A stretch of 64,000 bases of DNA, from NCBI GenBank assembly GCA_947179155.2, contig OX359265.1, forward strand, positions 8,195,477 through 8,259,476. Direction: 5' to 3'. Numbering within the stretch: position 1 is the first letter of the stretch; each line of letters begins with the position of its first letter. The notes beneath the pieces were generated by a model. That model was not told the DNA's origin. It did not search any database and saw only the letters and a list, made by a program, of their open reading frames with translations. The position numbers and the translations under genes are program-made. Shown piece after piece: positions 47,332 through 57,913 of the stretch. Origin of the DNA: Hedera helix (Eukaryota > Streptophyta > Magnoliopsida > Apiales > Araliaceae).

Positions 47332-50300
47332 ATGGCATCTGGAAATCAAGAGGTTAACTACGAAATACCCGAAGCGAATGTAGCCGAAAATCAAGAAGCC
47401 ACAAACAATCCTCCTGCCAACTCAGGAAATAATATTCCTGATAACATGATGAATGATGGATTCTTTAGGAATTTCATGCAGTTCATGCAGAATCAGGCAA
47501 GAGGAAATCCAGTTAACAATAACGGTAGAAACGCTGGTAATTTGAGGATGATCACTGTCAAGCAATTTAAAGAATTGGGACCACCTGAATTCCACGGGAA
47601 GCCTGACCCACTCAAAGCGGAGGCATGGCTGAAGCAGACGACAAAAATACTTGATGTCCTACAATGCGCTGATGATCAGAAGGTGCCCTTTGCTACCTTT
47701 ATGTTTCGAGGTGAGGCGGATCACTGGTGGGAAGCGGTAAAACGTATCCACCCTTCAGCACTTGAGATGTCTTGGACAGAATTCCAAGAGCTATTTAATG
47801 AAAAGTACTTCCCAGAAAGCATCCGCCATATGAAGGAAGTGGAATTCATTAAGCTGGAGCAGGGAAACATGACAGTTTCTCAATATGAAGCTAAGTTTGC
47901 TGAACTGTCTCGTTTTGCGACTCATCTAGTAGATGACGAAGCACGGATGAGTCGGATGTTCTTACGTGGTCTAAGATTCGAAATCCGTCAACAACTTAGC
48001 TCTCATAAATTTAGTTTGTATTCAGATGTTGTTGATAGGGCTCAAGGGGTGGAGCAAACAGATGAAAAATTACAGCCAAGAGTCAATGATCAGAGAAATT
48101 ATAACAACCACAGGAACGAGAACCATCGAGGAGGTAACCAACACTTCGGTGGTAATTCCACATCAAATAACAGAAGAGGAGAATCCAGTGGGAACAATTT
48201 CAAAAGAAAGAGATTCCATAATAATTATGGAAGGGCACCAGTACCAGCACCAGCACCGACCCCAGTTTCAAGGGGAGAAGATCGACCACCAGTGAGATGC
48301 TATAGGTGTGGTCAGGAAGGTCACATCAGCCCAAACTGTACACTGCAGTCCAAAAAGTGCTACAGTTGTGGGAAAGAGGGTCATCTTGCGCGGTTTTGTC
48401 CTGTCACAAAATCAAGTCCAGCTGCAGTAATGATACCAAAAGCTAGCGCGAATAAGGGAAAATCTGTAGTTCAAGGGAGAGCTTTTGTTGTGACATCCCA
48501 AATGGCACGAAACTCGAACGAGGTGATAACCGGTAAGCTATTCATAAATTCTCGTGAAGTCTACGCTTTGTTAGATACTGGTTCTACCCATTCTTTTATC
48601 TCACCTGCATGTGCTCAGCGTTTAAACTTAACTCCTGAAAATTTGGACTTTGACTTATCAGTTGAAACCCCATTAGGAGAAATGACCATTACATCTACTG
48701 TCTATAAATCTTGCCTAGTTCAAATCAACAACCTCACATTACCTGTTGACCTTATTTCTTTGGAGATGCATGAATTTGATGTGATTTTAGGAATTGATTG
48801 GTTGACTACCCATCATGCTAAAATTGATTGTTTTCATAAGATTATTAGTTTTCATATTCCTAATCAACCTGTCATGCAAATTCAAGCAACTAAACCATTG
48901 AAATCTATAACTGTTATTTCTAGCCATAAAGCCATTCGTTTATTGAAAAACGGATGTCAAGCCTTTTTAGCTCATGTCACTGATTTGAACAAAAATACGT
49001 CAAACTTGAATGATATTCCCATTGTTAATGAGTTTCCTGACGTTTTTCCGGAGGAACTTCCTGGTTTACCCCCAAACCGTGAAATTGAATTTTGTATTGA
49101 TCTTGAACCTGGTACCAAGCCCATTTCCAAAACTCCATACCGAATGGCTCCCATTGAACTTCAAGAGTTAAAAGTCCAACTACAGGAATTGTTGGATACT
49201 GGTTTCATTCGTCCGAGTGCATCACCTTGGGGTGCTCCTGTTCTATTTGTGAAGAAGAAAGACGGGAGTATGAGATTGTGCATTGACTACCGAGAATTGA
49301 ACCATGTCACCATCAAAAACAGGTATCTGTTACCTCGAATTGATGACATGTTTGATCAATTACAAGGTGCTCAACATTTCTCAAAGATTGATCTCCGTTC
49401 TGGATATCATCAGTTAAAGGTTAAAGCTGAGGACATTCCAAAGACTGCTTTCAGAACTCGTTATGGGCATTATGAGTTTTTAGTCATGCCTTTTGGACTA
49501 ACCAATGCTCCTGCAGCTTTCATGGACATGATGAACCGAATATTCAAGGAATATTTGGATCATTTTGTGGTTGTCTTTATTGATGACATCCTCATATACT
49601 CCAAAAGTCGTGAGGATCATGAACAACACCTGAGATTGATACTCCAGAAGCTCCTTGAGAACAAATTATATGCCAAGTTGAAGAAATGTGAGTTCTGGCT
49701 TGAGGAGGTCACGTTTCTTGGGCATGTGATTTCTAGTCAAGGAATATCAGTCGATCCTGCGAAGATTGAAACGGTACTAAATTGGGAACAACCCAAGACA
49801 GTAACCGAAGTCCGAAGTTTTCTGGGCCTAGCTGGTTATTATCGGAGATTCGTAGAAGGATTTTCTCGAATCGCCACTCCATTAACTCAGCTTACTCGGA
49901 AAAGCACAAAATTCATATGGAATGAGCAATGCGACAAAAGTTTTCAAGAGCTTAAGAGGAGACTTGTTTCAGCTCCTGTTCTGACCATTCCATCAGGATC
50001 GGGAGAATTTGTCATATACAGCGATGCTTCAGGCAAAGGTCTAGGCTGTGTCCTTATGCAACATGGAAAGGTTATAGCCTATGCCTCTCGACAACTCAAA
50101 GATTATGAGAAAAATTACCCTACTCATGATCTAGAGTTGGCAGCAGTCGTTTTCGCGTTGAAGATCTGGAGACACTACTTGTACGGAGAGAAAGTGGATA
50201 TCTATACGGATCATAAAAGTCTCAAGTATTTCTTCACCCAGAAGGAACTCAACATGCGACAACGACGTTGGCTTGAGCTGTTGAAGGATTATGATCACAC

Positions 50301-51963
50301 AATCCAGTATCACCCGGGAAAGGCGAACGTTGTAGCTGACGCTTTGAGCAGAAAATCTTATGCGAGTACAAGTGCACTGCTGACAACACAAAAGCGTATT
50401 TTGTACGACTTGCAAAAGATGGAGATAGAGCTAAAGACACCAGGGACCCACTCGAAGATTGCTCACGTGCGAGTAGAACCAGCTTTAATCGATAAAATTA
50501 AAGCTGCTCAAGCTACCGATCCGGAACTGATAAACATGATAAAGAAAGTACAAGAAGGTACCATTCCCGAAGCAAGAATCGACGAGAAAGGAATACTTCG
50601 AGTCAACTCTCGACTCTGTGTTCCTAACGATCCTGAATTAAAGCATAAAATCATGATGGAGGCACACAACACGCCATTTGCAATCCACCCAGGAGGTACC
50701 AAGATGTATCGAGATCTTCGACATACATTTTGGTGGAACAATATGAAAAGGGAGATTGCAGAGTTTATCTCAAGGTGCTTAACTTGTCAACGTGTCAAGG
50801 CAGAGCATCAAGTACCTAAGGGTCCTTTACAACCACTTGAGGTTCCCGAATGGAAGTGGGAACACATCAATATGGATTTCGTGACGGGTCTTCCCAAAGT
50901 TTCTCAAGGCTTAGATGCAATTTGGGTCATCGTAGATAGATTGACCAAATCCGCTCATTTCTTGCCTATACGAGAAAACTTTTCACTTGAACGTCTTGCC
51001 GGTATGTACATAAATGAGATCGTGAGATTGCATGGCATGCCAGTTTCCATAGTTTCTGATCGAGATCCTAGATTCACTTCACGCTTTTGGATCAGTCTAC
51101 AAAAAGCTATGGGCACTGAACTACGTTTTAGTTCTGCATACCATCCTCAAACGGACGGACAATCGGAAAGGACGATCCAGACCCTCGAAGATCTTTTGAG
51201 ACTTTGCGTACTAGATTTCAAAGGAAGTTGGGATAAGTACTTGTCATTGGTGGAATTTTCCTACAACAACAGTTACCAAGCAAGTATAGGTATGGCTCCA
51301 TTCGAGGCTTTATATGGACGCAAGTGTCGCTCTCCAGTATGTTGGAATGAGGTAGGAGAAGCAAAACTGTTGGGACCCGAGTTGGTACGCTTGACGACCG
51401 AAAAGATCCAAATGATCCGACAACGAATACAGACAGCACAAGAACGACAAAAGAGTTATGCCGATCTTCATCGGAGAGATGAGAGATTCAACGTCGGAGA
51501 TCATGTATTCTTACGTGTTTCTCCATGGAAAGGGGTTACGAGATTCGGAAAGAGAGGAAAGCTCAACCCTCGATTTATTGACCCATTTGAAATCCTCGAT
51601 CGAGTAGGATCCGTAGCCTACAGACTAGCCCTACCACCAAGTATGTCTCGCATCCATAACGTTTTTCACATATCTATGTTACGTAAATATGTGAAGGACC
51701 CAAACCACGTCATTGAGTTAGAACCAGACGTTATAGCAGAAGATTTAACGTATGAGGAGGTACCTGTTAAGATCCTAGATAAGAAGGAGCAGATCTTACG
51801 CTCAAAGGTTATACCTCAAGTTAAGGTTTTATGGAGGAACCAAGATATTGAGGAAATGACCTGGGAGCTAGAATCTGAAATGAAGTCTAGGTATCCATAC
51901 CTCTTCGAAATGCCAGGTACGTCAATTTCGGGGACGAAATTTCATAAGGAGGGGAGGTTGTAA
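47332..51963 (+). CDS. Chromovirus gag-pol polyprotein with chromodomain, intact
   Basis: 1543 residues, one frame with no stop. Order: gag (about 60-260); a basic Asn/Gly/Arg-rich linker; two CCHC zinc knuckles (323-336 and 343-356); aspartic protease Asp-Thr-Gly-Ser (Asp415); reverse transcriptase with Phe-Ile-Asp-Asp (749-752); RNase H (first Asp near 898); and integrase with an HHCC zinc finger (His about 1119, Cys1149 and Cys1152). The DDE triad is Asp1182, Asp1243 and Glu1279, with the normal 35-residue gap. A chromodomain at about 1478-1529 follows (Val-Leu-Trp-Arg-Asn, then Glu-Met-Thr-Trp-Glu). The order protease-RT-RH-INT defines Ty3/gypsy, and the chromodomain defines chromoviruses. 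The start is the first ATG after the PBS leader, matched by copy A. The TAA stop lies inside the 3' LTR. Confidence 0.97.
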   Translation: MASGNQEVNYEIPEANVAENQEATNNPPANSGNNIPDNMMNDGFFRNFMQFMQNQARGNPVNNNGRNAGNLRMITVKQFKELGPPEFHGKPDPLKAEAWLKQTTKILDVLQCADDQKVPFATFMFRGEADHWWEAVKRIHPSALEMSWTEFQELFNEKYFPESIRHMKEVEFIKLEQGNMTVSQYEAKFAELSRFATHLVDDEARMSRMFLRGLRFEIRQQLSSHKFSLYSDVVDRAQGVEQTDEKLQPRVNDQRNYNNHRNENHRGGNQHFGGNSTSNNRRGESSGNNFKRKRFHNNYGRAPVPAPAPTPVSRGEDRPPVRCYRCGQEGHISPNCTLQSKKCYSCGKEGHLARFCPVTKSSPAAVMIPKASANKGKSVVQGRAFVVTSQMARNSNEVITGKLFINSREVYALLDTGSTHSFISPACAQRLNLTPENLDFDLSVETPLGEMTITSTVYKSCLVQINNLTLPVDLISLEMHEFDVILGIDWLTTHHAKIDCFHKIISFHIPNQPVMQIQATKPLKSITVISSHKAIRLLKNGCQAFLAHVTDLNKNTSNLNDIPIVNEFPDVFPEELPGLPPNREIEFCIDLEPGTKPISKTPYRMAPIELQELKVQLQELLDTGFIRPSASPWGAPVLFVKKKDGSMRLCIDYRELNHVTIKNRYLLPRIDDMFDQLQGAQHFSKIDLRSGYHQLKVKAEDIPKTAFRTRYGHYEFLVMPFGLTNAPAAFMDMMNRIFKEYLDHFVVVFIDDILIYSKSREDHEQHLRLILQKLLENKLYAKLKKCEFWLEEVTFLGHVISSQGISVDPAKIETVLNWEQPKTVTEVRSFLGLAGYYRRFVEGFSRIATPLTQLTRKSTKFIWNEQCDKSFQELKRRLVSAPVLTIPSGSGEFVIYSDASGKGLGCVLMQHGKVIAYASRQLKDYEKNYPTHDLELAAVVFALKIWRHYLYGEKVDIYTDHKSLKYFFTQKELNMRQRRWLELLKDYDHTIQYHPGKANVVADALSRKSYASTSALLTTQKRILYDLQKMEIELKTPGTHSKIAHVRVEPALIDKIKAAQATDPELINMIKKVQEGTIPEARIDEKGILRVNSRLCVPNDPELKHKIMMEAHNTPFAIHPGGTKMYRDLRHTFWWNNMKREIAEFISRCLTCQRVKAEHQVPKGPLQPLEVPEWKWEHINMDFVTGLPKVSQGLDAIWVIVDRLTKSAHFLPIRENFSLERLAGMYINEIVRLHGMPVSIVSDRDPRFTSRFWISLQKAMGTELRFSSAYHPQTDGQSERTIQTLEDLLRLCVLDFKGSWDKYLSLVEFSYNNSYQASIGMAPFEALYGRKCRSPVCWNEVGEAKLLGPELVRLTTEKIQMIRQRIQTAQERQKSYADLHRRDERFNVGDHVFLRVSPWKGVTRFGKRGKLNPRFIDPFEILDRVGSVAYRLALPPSMSRIHNVFHISMLRKYVKDPNHVIELEPDVIAEDLTYEEVPVKILDKKEQILRSKVIPQVKVLWRNQDIEEMTWELESEMKSRYPYLFEMPGTSISGTKFHKEGRL
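51946..51958 (+). promoter_or_regulatory. Chromovirus B polypurine tract
   Basis: AAGGAGGGGAGGT immediately before the 3' LTR. It lies within the polyprotein frame and codes its last residues. Confidence 0.9.
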
Positions 51964-54900
51964 GACCCCGAATTTATGAAATACAAAATTTAATTTTTCT
52001 TCATATATATTTTTCCTGAAACAGTAAGTGGTTAAATTGACGAAATTGAAAGTTAAGGATGTTATATGCAAATTTTATTTTGACGGACAATATTCGTTTT
52101 GTCGGGGAATATTCGTTTTGTCGGGGAATATTCGGGCCGTACGACGGCGCCGAAATAACAAATTATTTGTGGACCCCACAACGGAATATTTGTCGGATAT
52201 AGAAAACGACAGAAGTAACCTTTTTAAATAAAAATAGTCAACGGTGTTAACTGTTAAAATACCGGTGATAAAAGAATAGTAGCATACGGTAATTTATGGT
52301 ATTTTCTGTAGCACACGGTACTCTACAGTAGCACACGGTATTGCACAGTGTCTCATATTATTGGTCTGATAATTGACACCGTAATTGTTACGCATCATTT
52401 CATCAATAATTGTCACTGCATAATATTTTATATTATCTATTCAATTATTGTTGCTACACAGTATTTTGCATTATTGATTCAATAATTGTCATTACACTGT
52501 ATTTCATATCATCGAGTCAATAATTGTTGGTGCACTGTAGTTTAAAATTATTGAATCTAATAATTGTCACAGTAGCAAATACACTATAATTTATATTATT
52601 AAATTAATAAAAATATGTAACGTGTTTCTTACATTATTGTGGTAACATTATTTTATATGTTGGACTCACAGGAAGAATAAATAAATAAATAAATAAATAA
52701 ATAAAAAATAAAATAATTAATTTTACTATTTGAAATAGTAACGTGAATAGTACGTGAATAGTAAGAAACATGTGGGACCCATTGTGGGGCCCACATGAAA
52801 TGTGAGAAATGTGAGAATTTGCTGAAGAGTTGGTGGAGGCTGCGCAACAGCCTCTGCTGAATTTTTTTTCTGTTCACCTACCATGCATAGTAACTTATTT
52901 TCTCCTATAAATAGATTGTTCAGCTGAATAGAAAAATCACACCTAAAACATAAAAATTTTCTATAAGAATTTTATGAGTTTTCTCTGAGAATAGTAAGGT
53001 TATTTTGAGAGTTTGAAAGCCAAAAGGAGTGCAAAAAATTTTCAAGTAAGTCTTTTATTAAAGAGCAGTAATTTCATAAATTCCTATTTTTCACGGTATT
53101 CACAAATCTTCCTTTAGAAGACTCTTCTTTGAGAAGATTCATTTTTAAAAGCTTCCTTTGGAAGATTATTTTGGAATATTATTTTAAAAACTATTTTAAA
53201 GTTGTTATATTATACTACAAAAATTATGTTAAATATATATAATTTTGATAGTTCATAAAATACGAGTTATCATACACTTTGAAATTTATATGTGGTAATT
53301 ACTAATTATATTAAAAATATATAGGTTGATCAATCTCATTTAAATCAATATCCAGTCACGTGTTAAGGTAAGGGGTATCATTCTTTTCACCATCATAAAT
53401 AGATATTATTTTCTTTCTTACTTGAAGGGATTATCATTCTTTGATTCTCGAAAATAATATCGTTTCTTTCTTGTGCCATTTATTTCCATGTATTAAATTG
53501 TGGGAATAACCTTACGGTGCGGTTTACCGCCTGTTGGTGAATAACCTTTTGTATTCATTCCTTATTAATCTTTGAGAATAACCTTACGGTGCGGATTATC
53601 GCCTGTTTGGTGAATAACTCTTCGTATTCAAATTGATGGGAATAACCTTACGGCGCGGATTATCGCCTGTTTGGTGAATAACTATTCGTATTCAAATTGA
53701 TGGGAATAATCTTACGGTGCGGATTATCGCATGTTGGTGAATAACCCTTTTTATTTGTCTCGTGTGGAAATAATTTGTCTACACGAATTATCACATGACA
53801 CTTTTATTCCATATTCGTAAGTGATATCATTTTCCTTTATACTCATAAGGGATACCATCTTTTTCATCTTCCATTATTCAAACTTACTATGGTAAAGGAT
53901 ATTAATTTCCTTCACCTTTTGTAAATCAAACCTGCTACGGTAAGGGATATTATTTTCTTTCATACTCCTAAATCGAAACTTATTATGGAACTATTGCTTC
54001 TATAATTCCTGAAAATATTATATGTTCCATAATAGTTGAACTTCATTATTTCAACTGAACCTTCCTATTTACGTGAACCTTTCTATTGAACTGTAACCGT
54101 TATTCTGAACTGTGGATCTTGAATATCATTTTTAAATTTCACTCCACATCATGTTGACAATTTGGACATTATTTGAATCTGCACAAAGTAAACTTCTGAT
54201 ACTTATTGTTTATCCTGTTCTTCTGTTCATCATTTGTATCACTGTTATTTGTATTAATCATCAAGAATCAAGCTGTTGTGAATATCTGTGGCCGGGGGCA
54301 CAGATGTGATATAATTATTGAACAGATGATAGGTTAAAGGCGATATACTAGGTTAAAGGCGATACATCTGTTCGGTGTCTTTTATGGCACGTGGTTAATG
54401 TTCTCTTTGGCCCGTAGTGCAAAGATGAACTGTTGATTGGTATGATTATGACCAAAGGCTGAATCTGGTATAATCATGACCGTTGGTGTTATATTGAATG
54501 TCTTTGGCCCGTAGTGCAAAGATGAACTGTTGATCTGCATGATTATGACCAGGAACTGTGAAGTTGTATTATTTTGACTAATGATATTTCAGATGATAAA
54601 AGTTGATGATATTTTTACTAAAAAGAGAAGCGAGTGGACATTATAGTCTGCATTATTCTTCTAATAGATTGCTCATTCCGCTGCTATTATTGATCTGAAC
54701 GTTGTTTAAGAATTTAACTGCAGTTTTTGATATAAACCTTGTAGTCTATTGTATTCTATCAAGAACTCAACTGTTGAAGGCTAATGATAAATTATTCGTC
54801 ATTATCTTAGTCATGATATTTCTTACTGGGCTATTTGAGCTCACCCTTTCTTTTGTTCCATTACAGGAGATGAAAACGTAACAGGGTCTAGCCGGGGAAT

Positions 54901-55092
54901 GGAGTGAGAGTCTGAGGAATAGCTGTCGTAGTCTTCACGTGTTGTAAAATAGTGTGACAATAATAGTGAAGACTTAGTTGTGTATTATTATACCCTGTAT
55001 TGTTGTACGTTGTGCTTTGTTGTAATAATTTTGTTGTAGTCTTTTGACGACTCAAGTTTGGGCTGTGTGGGCCTAGATTTGGGGGCGTCACA
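51959..55092 (+). repeat. Chromovirus B 3' LTR
   Basis: 3134 bp. The TATA box is at 52906-52914; the inverted repeat at 52836-52854 has one arm-side change (GCGCAACAG for GCGCAGCAG). Ends GGGGGCGTCACA. Confidence 0.97.
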
Positions 55093-55820
55093 GTATTTAT
55101 TTATTTATTTGCTAAATAATTAATGTATTTATTTTCTATCCATGGTATGTTTATCTCTAGTCAGTTAATCCAAGGAATGTATAATATAATAGGTGAAGCT
55201 TTAATATCTAGAATCATAATATTACTATTTTGGGTTAAATTTGTAAATGATGCCAAGAGTATCGAGGAAAGTTTATGGCATTATGTAATCTACTAGCATT
55301 TTCTTTGTTGTATATATATTTTCTGGAAATTGAAATAATTATATTTACTACAACCCTAGATGGTCCATAATTCAACGTGTACTTTCTTTATTTTTTACTG
55401 GAAAACTAAATGGAAAATACATTTATAAAACACAAAACAAATGGAGCACACAATTAGTCAACTAATCTAATATTTAAAATATTTTTAGTCATTTATTTAA
55501 TTATAAATAGGGATAAAAAAAAATTATTTAATTAATTTAATATTATTAAGAATTATATAATTAGTCATTTATTTAATTATATAGAGTATCATTTATTTAA
55601 TTATATATTTGTTAAGTGTCTTTTTTTCTCAATTAATATATATTGGAGAGAGAGTTTTATCAAATAAAAAAGTTTAAAAAAGAGTTTTGAAAAATAATAC
55701 AAATTAAAGGAAGAATTTTATTAAAAAAAAATTAAAAAAGAATTTTATAAAAATAATATAAATCGGAGGGACGAAGAGTAGAAAGTTTTAAAATGACGGA
55801 GAACACTTCTACCAGAAAAA

Positions 55821-56045
55821 TGTCATAATTTCATACCTACTCACCCTCATCTGATCCCTCTCTCTCTCCGTCCCTTCTGTTGCGTCTCTCTCTAGGGTTT
55901 CTGTTAGGTGGACTGATGATGATCTTGCTTAATCTTTGACCAAAACCCCCAAAAAATAAAGAACCCAAAAATGAAGAACAAGTTGTAGCAGCTCATAATT
56001 TTGATTTTGCCTTTTTTTTTTGTAGAGTATTATTTACTGAATCGA
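55821..56045 (+). promoter_or_regulatory. PP2C promoter-proximal region and 5' leader, with uORF and possible leader intron
   Basis: CT-rich tracts (about 55857-55895) and CTAGGGTTT resemble plant leader and initiator contexts. A seven-codon upstream ORF runs ATG 55915 to TGA 55938. A T-rich run ending TTTGTAG at about 56024 is a good 3' splice site, so the leader may be spliced and the uORF removed in some transcripts. The TE border is only about 230 bp from the start codon. No clear TATA box. Confidence 0.5.
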
Positions 56046-57868
56046 ATGGGTTCTTGCTATTCCACGTTATGCCGGGGCAGTAATGATCAAACCAACAAGA
56101 TCAACCGTGGTAGAAATTCTGATTCCAAACACAAAAAGGCCGCCGCCGCCCATGACCGTGTTCTTTACCAAGTTCCTGGCCGGTTGATCGGAAACGGAGC
56201 TAGTAGCATAGCTTGTTTATACACGCAGCAGGGGAATAAAGGAACCAATCAGGATGCTATGATCGTTTGGGAGGTTCGTAATCCTTAATTCTCTATATAA
56301 TTTGCCTAATGTATATTTGCATTCATAAATATACATTTTTATCTTCTTTTTTTAGTTCTTTTAGACGTATTTATCAAGCTTATTTACTACAAGCGAAACT
56401 ATATGCTGGCATCACTAAGCATTTCGAATATTATTGATGTATTGATCAAGTTTTGGAGTTCAGTTTTTTATTTGAATTTTGTAGTATTCGATGTATGACA
56501 TAAATTTAAGTATCTTCTTTTAGCTACATGTAAAATTGTACGTATTGTCATTCTTTTTGATCTAGTATGTTTACTAGCAATGTGATTCCGTGAATGTTAT
56601 AGAACATAAGTTTTCCTTTTGTCAAAGTTGTTTTGCCGCAAAGACACGATCATTTGTTTAATGTTTCTGTCTATTGCACCAGTTAATTATGATTTGGTTC
56701 GATTGTTTCCACAATAGAATTTCAGTTCAAGAAATGATACGGTTTTTTGCGGAGTATTTGATGGTCATGGACCTCATGGTCATATGGTTGCAAGGAAAGT
56801 TCGCGATAATCTTCCTGTTTTGCTTAGCACTCAATGGAATGAGATTTTGAATAATGATCAAAGTGGTGTTACTGCAAATGGAAATGCGGCTGGTAGTTGT
56901 GTTGCTGAGAATGGAAATGCTGCTGGAGACACTCATCCTGATGAATTCATGGACGATGGTTGGTGTGAACAGTTGGAAGTTGAGGATAATGGGAAGCTTC
57001 CAGAGATGTATCTGGCACTTAAACAGTCAATGTTGAAAGCATTCAAGTTGATGGATAAGGAACTAAAGCTCCATCCTGCTATTGACTGTTTCTGTAGTGG
57101 AACGACTACTGTTGCTTTGGTAAAACAGGTAAATCTTATTGCAGCAATCTATAATGAAGTTCCACGTACTTCTTTTTTCCTGGAAATTTCATATTATGTC
57201 TGGGATACATGCTAACATAATGTGCATTTCACAAAATGATGAAAAGTAGAGATAATTACAAAGGAAAACTTGGGGTTATCACTGACAATTATGATCCAGC
57301 AACACAAATCATTTTCATTTGTACTAATGACTAAATAGACCACAAACCAAGCTGAAAAGGCATGCAAAAAATCCAACAAGACAAGTGAGACAAAAGAAAT
57401 CTTACAGAAGGTTGGTATAAGTAAATATGTTTTCTTATAGATGCCCATAATAAAAATCTACTGAAAACATTTTTTTTTAATGTGGGGATAATGATGATTA
57501 TGTTTGCATGACGTTAATGGCTTTATTTTTAAGTTTGGTGTTTTGGGGGTAATGTACCTTTTGAATATGAAAGGACACAGAGATAATTATTTTTCTTTCC
57601 AGTGTAGTATGTTGATACTTTGAGGCGTAGCCAGTTTCCACTGCTCTTTTACTCAACGGTGTATTAGCCTATTGGGCTATTATTTTCATGGATAAGTGGA
57701 TTTTTTTTTTTGCCATTTTCATTCAATTTCCCATTCTAATAATTTAATCAAAGTGTCTAATTCAAACCAATATATAATTTGTTTTGAGGCTCTACCAATG
57801 CTTGGTATATGTTATTCCCTTGGAATTATTGGTTATAATGAATACACATATGTGTGTGTGTGTGTATC

Positions 57869-57913
<45 letters not shown>

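Larger units (their letters stand above)
43994..55092 (+). mobile_element. Chromovirus B, intact Ty3/gypsy (Tekay/Del-like) LTR retrotransposon
   Basis: 11,099 bp: LTR, PBS, one uninterrupted gag-pol ORF, PPT, LTR. I count about ten substitutions plus a 10-bp and a 13-bp indel between the LTRs over about 3.1 kb (by eye, roughly 0.3%), so insertion was recent. Flanks GTAGT (43989-43993) and GTATT (55093-55097) form a TSD with one mismatch. It has everything an autonomous element needs and could have mobilised copy A. Confidence 0.97.
43475..55820. mobile_element. Long inverted-repeat element interrupted by chromovirus B
   Basis: The arm 43475-43762 is the reverse complement of 55505-55820, with about 80% similarity by eye. 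Shared blocks include ATAATTAGTCATTTATTTAATTATATATTTGTTAAG and GGAGAGAGAGTTTT. Without chromovirus B the loop would be about 0.6 kb (43763-43993 plus 55093-55504). No coding is seen. The class is uncertain; a foldback or long-TIR MULE-like element is likely. Confidence 0.7.
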
